Assembly: GCA_025356795.1 (NCBI GenBank) | Contig: JANXRR010000176.1 | Location: forward strand, 1-9,271 | Reading direction: 5' to 3' | Source: Bacteroidia bacterium | GTDB taxonomy: Bacteria > Bacteroidota > Bacteroidia > Cytophagales > Cyclobacteriaceae | DNA: 9,271 nucleotides | Part shown: one piece after another, positions 6,241 through 9,271 of the stretch | How the letters are laid out: every line of letters begins with the position of its first letter | Position numbering within the stretch: position 1 is the first letter of the stretch | Position numbers and translations under genes: made by a program | The notes under the pieces: generated by a model | Database searches by the model: none | The model's input: the letters and a program-made list of their open reading frames with translations, nothing else | Told to the model about the DNA's origin: nothing

Positions 6241-6653
6241 AGGTCTTTTTGGATGCCAATATTCTTGTTTCTGTACTGAATAAAGAATATCCACTATATA
6301 CTTATTCTTCGCGCATCGTTAGCCTTGCTGATAACAAACGCTTTCAATTGTTCACATCGCCAATTTGCCTGGCCATTGCGTTTTATTTTGCCGAGAAAAA
6401 AAGCGGCACCGTTCAAGCAAAAAATAAAATCGAACTTTTAGTCAATAAACTTTGGATCGCTTCTGCGGATAAAGAAGTTGTTAAATCTGCTATCCAAAAT
6501 AAAGAAGTCGAAGATTTTGAAGATGGCCTCGAATATTATTCAGCCGTAAATGCCAAATGTGCTTGCATTGTTACCGAAGACTTGAATGATTTTCATTTTG
6601 CGACATCGGAAGTTCTTAACTCTAAAGGGTTTTTAGAAAAGTATTTATTGTAG
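6237..6653 (+). CDS. PIN-domain ribonuclease toxin (VapC-like)
   Basis: 138 residues, normal for a single PIN domain. Likely a magnesium-dependent RNase that cuts tRNA or rRNA when free of its antitoxin; the target is not predictable here. Acidic centre: Asp6 in VFLDANILV, a candidate second acid around Glu53, Asp93/Asp96 in VEDFEDGLEYYSA, and Asp115 or Asp118 in IVTEDLNDF. This order matches the Bacteroidota PIN proteins that read KDFEDxxQY...ITRNxxDF. It follows the antitoxin with an ATGA overlap, the classic antitoxin-toxin order. The stop codon TAG (6651-6653) lies within the left arm of an 11-bp hairpin. No truncation is seen, so the toxin looks active. Confidence 0.88.
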   Translation: MKVFLDANILVSVLNKEYPLYTYSSRIVSLADNKRFQLFTSPICLAIAFYFAEKKSGTVQAKNKIELLVNKLWIASADKEVVKSAIQNKEVEDFEDGLEYYSAVNAKCACIVTEDLNDFHFATSEVLNSKGFLEKYLL

Positions 6654-6679
6654 GTCTATTTTCATTGAACCTACAATAA
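6645..6679. terminator. Perfect 11-bp hairpin between convergent genes
   Basis: TTATTGTAGGT (6645-6655) pairs perfectly with ACCTACAATAA (6669-6679) around a 13-base loop. It covers the PIN stop codon and lies 10 bases from the end of the convergent rhlE gene. T tracts are weak on both sides, so it may act as a bidirectional terminator or as an mRNA 3'-end stabiliser. Confidence 0.55.
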
Positions 6680-6689
6680 TATTCAAGAA

Positions 6690-7961
6690 TTACCTGCGCT
6701 CCCTTCTATCGTTTGCCCAGCTTCTTCCAGAATTTCCGTTCCTGTTTTGATTTCCGCTTTGTGGTCTTCTTTGTGAACTTTGTCGAGGCGAAGGTGCTGC
6801 GCTAGGGCGTGATCTATCAGTGCCTGTTGAGTGATATGGATGATCTTCCATTACAGGGATACTTTTACCAATAAGCTTTTGAATGTCTCTTAAAAAATCT
6901 CTTTCTTCTGTATCGCAAAAAGAGAATGCCACTCCGCTTTCGCCAGCTCTTCCCGTTCTGCCTATGCGGTGAACGTAAGTTTCTGGCACGTTAGGAAGTT
7001 CAAAATTGATCACGTGAGTAAGTTTGTCAATGTCAATGCCCCGGGCAGCAATATCGGTGGCAACTAACACACGCGTTTGCTTAGACTTGAAATTACTCAG
7101 CGCTCGTTGTCTTGCATTCTGAGATTTATTTCCGTGAATGGCTTCCGCAGCCACACCCGCCCTTACTAAATCCTTCACCACCTTATCTGCGCCATGTTTG
7201 GTGCGCGTAAAGACAAGTGCTGTCTCCATTGTTTTGTTTTTCAACAAGTGAAGCAGCAACGATCGCTTCTCATTCTTTTCAACAAAATAAATTTCTTGCT
7301 TAATTGTATTGGCGGTCGATGAAACCGGAGTGACTTCAACTTTTACAGGATTTGTTAAGATACTATTGGCCAAAGAAGCAATTTCTTTTGGCATAGTCGC
7401 AGAGAAGAACAATGTCTGACGCTTCGCTGGAAGCTTGGCAATTATTTTCTTTACATCATGAATAAAGCCCATGTCTAACATACGGTCTGCTTCATCTAAC
7501 ACAAACATTTTTATGTGCTGTAAATGAACAAACCGCTGATCCATTAAGTCTAATAACCTTCCGGGTGTGGCAATTAAAATATCAACTCCTGCTTTTAATG
7601 CATCAGTTTGTGATTTCTGGGAAACGCCACCAAAAATTACAGTGTGTTTTATGCGCAAGAACTTTCCGTATGCGGCAAAGCTTTCACCTATTTGAATGGC
7701 GAGCTCACGAGTAGGGGTGAGTATCAACGTTTTTATGCCCGCTGGAGCTTTCTGAAATAATTCGTCTTGATGCAGCAGTTGCAAAATGGGAATCGCGAAA
7801 GCTGCGGTTTTGCCTGTGCCTGTTTGGGCGCAGCCCAACAAATCTTTACGGTCTAATAATACTGGTATAGATTGAGCTTGAATGGGTGTAGGTACTGTGT
7901 ACCCTTCATTTTGGAGCGCACGCGCAATTGGCTCAATGAGTTTTAAATCTTCGAATGACAT
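6690..7961 (-). CDS. rhlE: DEAD-box ATP-dependent RNA helicase, RhlE type
   Basis: 423 residues. Cytoplasmic helicase that unwinds short RNA duplexes, with roles in ribosome assembly, RNA decay and cold growth in the family. All motifs are visible: Q motif (FEDL with TPIQAQSIP, 3-33), motif I AQTGTGKT (45-52), Ia PTRELA (83-88), Ib TPGR (132-135), II DEAD (156-159), III SAT (187-189), IV LVFTRTK (249-255), [12 protein letters not shown] (301-311), [10 protein letters not shown] (331-338). After about residue 371 comes a low-complexity basic tail rich in Arg, Ser, Gln and Asn, as in RhlE proteins where it binds RNA. The short tail and [15 protein letters not shown] pattern favour RhlE over CsdA/DeaD, which carry a DbpA-like RNA-binding domain. 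Convergent with the toxin gene and divergent from the Gfo/Idh gene. Confidence 0.93.
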   Translation of the reverse strand: MSFEDLKLIEPIARALQNEGYTVPTPIQAQSIPVLLDRKDLLGCAQTGTGKTAAFAIPILQLLHQDELFQKAPAGIKTLILTPTRELAIQIGESFAAYGKFLRIKHTVIFGGVSQKSQTDALKAGVDILIATPGRLLDLMDQRFVHLQHIKMFVLDEADRMLDMGFIHDVKKIIAKLPAKRQTLFFSATMPKEIASLANSILTNPVKVEVTPVSSTANTIKQEIYFVEKNEKRSLLLHLLKNKTMETALVFTRTKHGADKVVKDLVRAGVAAEAIHGNKSQNARQRALSNFKSKQTRVLVATDIAARGIDIDKLTHVINFELPNVPETYVHRIGRTGRAGESGVAFSFCDTEERDFLRDIQKLIGKSIPVMEDHPYHSTGTDRSRPSAAPSPRQSSQRRPQSGNQNRNGNSGRSWANDRRERR

Positions 7962-7978
7962 AGTTTTTGATTTTTTAG

Positions 7979-8018
7979 AAGAGGCTTGCTCAACGGTTGA
8001 ATAAATTAACAGCCTCTT
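7979..8018 (-). promoter_or_regulatory. Hairpin in the rhlE leader
   Basis: On the rhlE transcript AAGAGGCT (plus 8018-8011) pairs perfectly with AGCCTCTT (plus 7986-7979) around a 24-base loop that itself holds a TCAA/TTGA mini-stem. The structure ends 17 bases before the ATG and is followed by A-rich, not U-rich, sequence, so it is a leader structure rather than a terminator. It could tune translation, for example with temperature. This is inference. Confidence 0.45.
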
Positions 8019-8073
8019 GTAAAATTGCTACCGATGGATCGGGTGGTTTATAGGAATTTCGGAGGTCAGTCGG

Positions 8074-8081
8074 CAAAGGTA
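8074..8081 (-). promoter_or_regulatory. Candidate rhlE promoter -7 box
   Basis: Reads TACCTTTG on the minus strand, an exact TAnnTTTG match and a common form of it in Bacteroidota. It implies a start near 8067 and a leader of about 105 bases that contains the hairpin at 7979-8018. No TTG is seen at 17-23 bases upstream. Confidence 0.5.
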
Positions 8082-8178
8082 CACCTAATTCGAGCGGGAA
8101 TTACTATACGGTTAACCATTGGCAGAGCATAAAATTTTGATTTCAAAAATTTATTTTTACATTCAACCGAATGAAATT

Positions 8179-8197
8179 GGTTTAAACCCATTAATGG
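8179..8197. promoter_or_regulatory. Two overlapping 10-bp palindromes before the Gfo/Idh/MocA gene
   Basis: GGTTTAAACC (8179-8188) and CCATTAATGG (8188-8197) are perfect palindromes sharing one base, 26 bases before ATG 8223. They may be a regulator site or chance in AT-rich DNA. No consensus -7 box for this gene is visible; TATTTTTA at 8152-8159 is one mismatch away. Confidence 0.25.
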
Positions 8198-8222
8198 TAT
8201 ACACTTAAAAACTATAAAAAAA

Positions 8223-9271
8223 ATGGAAAAAAGATCAAACTCTTCGCGCAGAAGTTTTCTTAAGAAGGCTTTGGGTACGGCATTGGCCACAGCGGCAGCA
8301 CCTGCTATTCTTTCCGCCAAGGAAAAAAATACTATTGAATTGCCAGCGTCTACCCTGGTTAATAAAACCTATGGTGCAAATGACAAAGTGAACATTGCTG
8401 TGATAGGCATGGGCATTATGGGTTTCAATAATCTTGCTTCCTCTTTGGAGGTGCCGGGTGTTAAATTAGTGGGTGTGTGCGACCTGTATACAGGTAGGTT
8501 AGATCGGGTGAAAGAGAAATATGGTAACGACATCTTCACCACGAAGAACTATCAAGAAGTGTTGGATAGAAAGGATGTGGACGCGGTTATTATCTGCACC
8601 AGTGATCATTGGCACGATCGCATTTCCATTGATGCCATGAACAAAGGCAAGCATGTGTATTGCGAAAAGCCAATGGTGCATAAACTTGAACAGGGCGCGG
8701 AAGTGATAGCCACGCAAAAGAGAACGGGCAAAGTATTTCAGGTGGGCAGCCAGCGGGTAAGTTCTATCGTGACCGAGAAGGCACGTGAGCTTTTCGACCA
8801 AAAGTTAATTGGCGATTTAGTTTTAGTGGAGGCTTGGAACGATAGGCAAGGAGGCAATGGTGCTTGGCAATATTCAATCCCCACCGATGCGAATGCTGGC
8901 ACGGTAGATTGGGAACATTTTCTTGGAAACGCACCAAAGATTGCCTACGATCCCGTAAGGTTTTTTCGTTGGAGAAACTATCAGGATTATGGCACTGGCA
9001 TTGCGGGTGATCTGTTTGTGCATTTGTTTTCCGGGCTTCATACGGTGACGAGTTCAAAAGGGCCGAGTCGCATTTATGGCTCGGGTGGTTTGCGCTATTG
9101 GAAAGATGGCCGCGATGTGCCAGACATTATCTGCAGTGTGCACGATTATAATGCCAGCGATAAACATGCAGCATTCACGCTTCAAATGCGGGTGAACTTT
9201 GCCGATGGTGGCGGAGGCGATGAGTTGCTGCGCTTTGTGGGTACAGATGGAGTGATTGTGCTTGGTTGGAA
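8223..9271 (+). CDS. Tat-exported Gfo/Idh/MocA-family oxidoreductase, 3' end outside the window
   Basis: 349 residues visible. NAD(P)-dependent dehydrogenase family acting on sugars, inositols or related polyols; the exact substrate is not readable. The N-terminus has a twin-arginine signal, SSRRSFLKKAL (7-17), a hydrophobic stretch TALATAAAPAIL (19-30) and a likely cleavage site around LSA-K (30-33), so the protein is probably sent folded to the periplasm. The Rossmann part has VIGMGIMG (60-67) in place of GxGxxG, then VCDLYTGRL, TSDHWHD, and the family hallmark CEKP (147-150). The C-terminal part has WNDRQGGNGAWQY and YGTGIAGDLFVHLF, with the His region expected near the substrate. The reading frame is open to the window end, so the stop is missing only because of the cut. 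Exported members are common in Bacteroidota carbohydrate catabolism. Confidence 0.9.
   Translation, partial: MEKRSNSSRRSFLKKALGTALATAAAPAILSAKEKNTIELPASTLVNKTYGANDKVNIAVIGMGIMGFNNLASSLEVPGVKLVGVCDLYTGRLDRVKEKYGNDIFTTKNYQEVLDRKDVDAVIICTSDHWHDRISIDAMNKGKHVYCEKPMVHKLEQGAEVIATQKRTGKVFQVGSQRVSSIVTEKARELFDQKLIGDLVLVEAWNDRQGGNGAWQYSIPTDANAGTVDWEHFLGNAPKIAYDPVRFFRWRNYQDYGTGIAGDLFVHLFSGLHTVTSSKGPSRIYGSGGLRYWKDGRDVPDIICSVHDYNASDKHAAFTLQMRVNFADGGGGDELLRFVGTDGVIVLGW

Noticed and set aside
8066..9057. Three minus-strand ORFs (8066-8320, 8499-8801, 8764-9057)
   Set aside because: All are antisense to the Gfo/Idh/MocA gene, which has a Tat signal, a Rossmann motif and the CEKP motif in one continuous plus-strand frame.

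Overview
The window looks like chromosomal DNA from a member of the Bacteroidota, probably a Cytophagales-like or related lineage. Four things point there. The hisS product has the Bacteroidota-type signature EKGLRYDLTVPFARYVVM. Genes lack Shine-Dalgarno sequences. Several starts are preceded by the Bacteroidota -7 promoter box TAnnTTTG. The OsmC-like, DUF6364-like/PIN and Tat-exported Gfo/Idh/MocA proteins are all typical of this phylum. There are nine genes; the first and last run off the window edges. No tRNA, rRNA, CRISPR array or insertion sequence was seen.

Layout. (1) 1-1417, minus strand: N-terminal 472 residues of histidyl-tRNA synthetase, interrupted in frame by about 150 residues not expected in this enzyme. 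(2) 1564-1725, plus: a 53-residue very basic protein with its own consensus promoter and a terminator. (3) 1881-2384, minus: YfcE-type metallophosphoesterase. (4) 2535-3002, plus: OsmC-family protein. (5) 3080-3973, plus: NmrA-like NAD(P)-binding protein, followed by a large hairpin. (6) 4126-5868, plus: complete ABC exporter half-transporter. (7) 5983-6240 and 6237-6653, plus: a two-gene toxin-antitoxin module (ribbon-helix-helix/DUF6364-like antitoxin and PIN-domain toxin) overlapping by ATGA. (8) 6690-7961, minus: RhlE-type DEAD-box RNA helicase. (9) 8223 to the window end, plus: Tat-targeted Gfo/Idh/MocA oxidoreductase.

Most genes look like independent housekeeping or stress units rather than one pathway. 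The only tightly coupled pair is the toxin-antitoxin module. OsmC and the NmrA-like protein lie in tandem 77 bases apart and may both serve redox or electrophile defence, but each seems to have its own promoter.

The most unusual feature is inside hisS. Between motif 1 and the LRYDLTVP segment, where relatives have a loop of about 30 residues, this gene carries an open, in-frame, AT-rich stretch (about 33% GC against about 53% in the flanks, counted by hand) encoding a predicted mostly helical polypeptide that I do not recognise. I found no stop or frameshift across it. I found no evidence of a multi-gene novel defence or biosynthetic system.
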